NCBI GenBank assembly: GCA_032988165.1
Contig: JANTQF010000290.1
Span: 1-45,105, forward strand
Direction: 5' to 3'
DNA from: Emmonsiellopsis sp. PD_33
Taxonomy: Eukaryota > Ascomycota > Eurotiomycetes > Onygenales > Ajellomycetaceae
Length of the DNA: 45,105 nucleotides
The notes under the pieces are model-generated. The model worked only from the letters and a program-made list of their open reading frames with translations. It was not told where the DNA came from and ran no database searches. The translations under genes and the position numbers were made by a program. Positions 43,082 to 45,105 of this stretch are shown here, in pieces; positions within the stretch are counted from its first letter, which is position 1; each line of letters starts with the position of its first letter.

Positions 43082-45105
43082 ATAAAGACTCCTTTGTGCC
43101 AACAAGACTTTTATAACCTGTCTGCCCTTGCCCCGCTATGACCTAGCTATTGTTTGGCTCGATTCGAGCCTCAGGGCAATGTAAAACATGTTAATAGTTT
43201 ACCTACCATATTTTTGGTCCCTCTCTTGTTACTCCTGTGCTATACATACACCAACCCTCCCATAATCACGTCTGCGATCTTTGATGTTACCTACCACACC
43301 TCCTTCTCATGCATCCTTTTCATTTGTAGAATATTCGCACTCTGTATTACAAAATGGGGATGGAAAAATATATTTTGGTTTGTTTTTTTAATCTCGACTT
43401 TTGGTATCGAAGTGTTCGACCATTGTGACGACAAAAAAAGATGAAAATGTCGTCTGTCTATACAGGTTAACATTATTTGATAGAATCCCACGACGTACTA
43501 TCAACCGGTTCCAGTAACATATGGAGCCCATCCGGCATGCGTCGGACTCGAACCCTCATGGCCCGCCCCCTCCGTGTTTTTTCGATCTTTAATCGAGATC
43601 AAAACTACGGAGTAGGGCCAAGCTGCGCGTGCTGCGTGCGTACATCAGTCTGCAGAAACCCTGAACCCCAAGTACAGTACAATTCCCTACTTATTCAAAC
43701 AAGGAACTGTCATATTATATTGATATCGAGAATCATATCACGTACCAATTGCTTCAGAAACGACATTTTTGCGTACTTATCTACCTACATAACTACACCT
43801 CCCCTCTCCCCTGAGATACATAAAATTACACACTCTCACCTCTCCCATTCACCAAACTAACCCACCCTCACATCACATCATATCGCCACAAAAATGGGCA
43901 GCACACACGTTTCACAAAATGCCCTCACATCCATCTTGTCCTATCCTATGTGCCATCGCATGCTGCATGTTCGTTCGTATCTCCGTCCTCCCCCCTCCTT
44001 TTTTTTTTAAGCCACCCAGACCCAAGCGTCTACTTATCAACCTTTCCTTTCCCCTTTCTTTCATTTCCCCCCTTTCCTCTTCCTTAAATCCGACCCACCC
44101 CCCTACTCTGTCGCTAGATCTAGATCTAAAGCGCGAAATGCAACACCACGAAACCCTTAGCCCGTTAAATATGTCGAACGTGTAACAAATACTGCACATC
44201 ACTCATGTACCGCGTTTGCCCTGTCTCCCCTTTATCTTCCCTTCCTTCCTTCCTTTTTTTCTTCTTCGCTATATGGCCTTGAGCCGAGCAGTAGTAGCTA
44301 AACAAGGAACGGGCCCCTGGTGTATGACATATCCAATCCAATCATTGAAATGAGTTTCGTGTCTCCTTTCTTTCTCATTGTCATCGTGACTGTGTCCCTG
44401 AGTGAGGGAACAGGAATATCGACTGTATTATGTACTTTTGTGTTCGAAAGGGGATAAAAGGGGAAGTTGGCGATGAGGATTATTGATTGGCTGATACCAG
44501 CCTGTGTGTACTTTAAACCCATTGAATTGAACGTGGAGCGAACTTTTTAGGATAGGATTTGGGGGGGTGTTTAATAGGGGAAGAAGAGTTATATTTATAA
44601 ATATCCCCTACAGTGCCTCTTCGAACCTATAAGGGGTTGAGTTGCCTCCTCCCGTCCGAGTAGGAATACGAGTCTAGCCTGTGAAGAACAAGGGTTCACG
44701 ATAGAAATACTGGTATCTATCCACCGTTGGATCTTAGGTTAGGTAGGGAGGTTCTGTCGGTCATACTGCCATTTTTCTAGTTCCTGTCCGTGCGTGGTAG
44801 GGGGTAGATAGGCAGAGTTATGATATACAGGTAGTGAGGGAGTGGGGGGTGATAGTATACATGCACTGTACGTGTATCCTATGGAACCCCCTACCTACCT
44901 ACACAGCAGGCGGATTTTGTCATTCTAAGTGTAGGGGATCTGGTCATGCACTGCTGCCGTGCAGAGGATTGGAAGGGGGGGGGGGGGGGCGGGGTGGAGA
45001 TGGCAAAAGACAGGGGCATGGTAGGGGGAAGGGGGAAATTAGGCTTTTACAAAAAAAAACAACATCCATTTACGCAATAAACTTTTTTCCTGATCAGCAG
45101 CTGAT
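43082..45105. other. Distal flank, no gene recognised
   Basis: About 2 kb with pyrimidine-rich stretches (43795-44110, 44225-44265), T-rich and A-rich runs, and a G15 tract near the end. A tRNA-like B-box match on the minus strand near 43540-43560 did not develop into a tRNA. No coding region is supported. Confidence 0.6.
44975..44994 (+). repeat. G15 homopolymer followed by CGGGG
   Basis: Fifteen consecutive G, one C, then four G. It is a slippage-prone, quadruplex-prone tract and a likely site of assembly error. Confidence 0.75.

Noticed and set aside
43530..43580. Possible minus-strand tRNA: B-box-like GGTTCGAGTCC
   Set aside because: The T-stem would have two mismatches in five pairs, and no matching acceptor strand or A box was found within the right distance on that strand.
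1..45105. CRISPR arrays, insertion sequences or bacterial-type operons
   Set aside because: The window is eukaryotic, with spliceosomal introns in most genes; no spaced direct repeats or terminal inverted repeats were seen.

Overview
This window is nuclear DNA from a filamentous ascomycete. The evidence is intron-rich genes (introns mostly 53-190 nt, with CTAAC/CTGAC-like branch sites), fungus-type proteins (an Rtc1/Sea2 SEA-complex subunit, a Nej1/XLF with a long basic tail, fungal COX4) and a PRP8 intein of the kind seen in Eurotiomycetes. The intein, the two divergent kinase-like genes and the multi-kilobase intergenic spaces suggest Onygenales (Histoplasma/Blastomyces/Emmonsia/Paracoccidioides side), but that placement is inference; no phylogeny was run.

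Layout. 1-3154: no recognisable gene. 3204-7462 (+): RTC1/SEA2 (WD40 + RING, TORC1-regulating SEA/GATOR complex). 8356-10417 (-): NEJ1/XLF end-joining factor, convergent with RTC1 and divergent from the next gene. 10698-12619 (+): cactin, a spliceosome-associated protein, five exons. 14000-15463 (+): forkhead transcription factor. 15464-20252: 4.8 kb gene-poor. 20253-20964 (-): ribosomal protein L34 with a 14-nt microexon, divergent from PRP8. 21389-29274 (+): PRP8, the core U5 snRNP protein, carrying a 183-residue mini-intein. 29788-31261 (+): APH-like phosphotransferase with an apparent frame break and a lost metal-binding Asn. 32701-33639 (-): atypical protein-kinase-like protein. 33640-38783: 5 kb gene-poor. 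About 38787-39933 (+): Q/H-rich two-repeat Myb/SANT protein, 5' end unresolved. 41797-43081 (+): COX4, nuclear-encoded cytochrome c oxidase zinc subunit, six exons. 43082-45105: low-complexity flank, no gene.

Most genes are conserved housekeeping genes (splicing: PRP8, cactin; translation: RPL34; respiration: COX4; nutrient signalling: RTC1; DNA repair: NEJ1). They do not form a pathway cluster. The accessory-looking part is 29.7-34 kb, with the two kinase-like genes.

The most striking observation is nested splicing in PRP8. The gene for the spliceosome core protein encodes a self-splicing mini-intein, and the first conserved block of that intein is itself interrupted by a spliceosomal intron, best modelled as a GC-AG intron (26039-26101). 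If that intron is retained, an in-frame stop truncates Prp8 inside the intein. Exon structures here were derived by reading splice sites and matching expected family sequence by eye; no alignment or RNA data were available.
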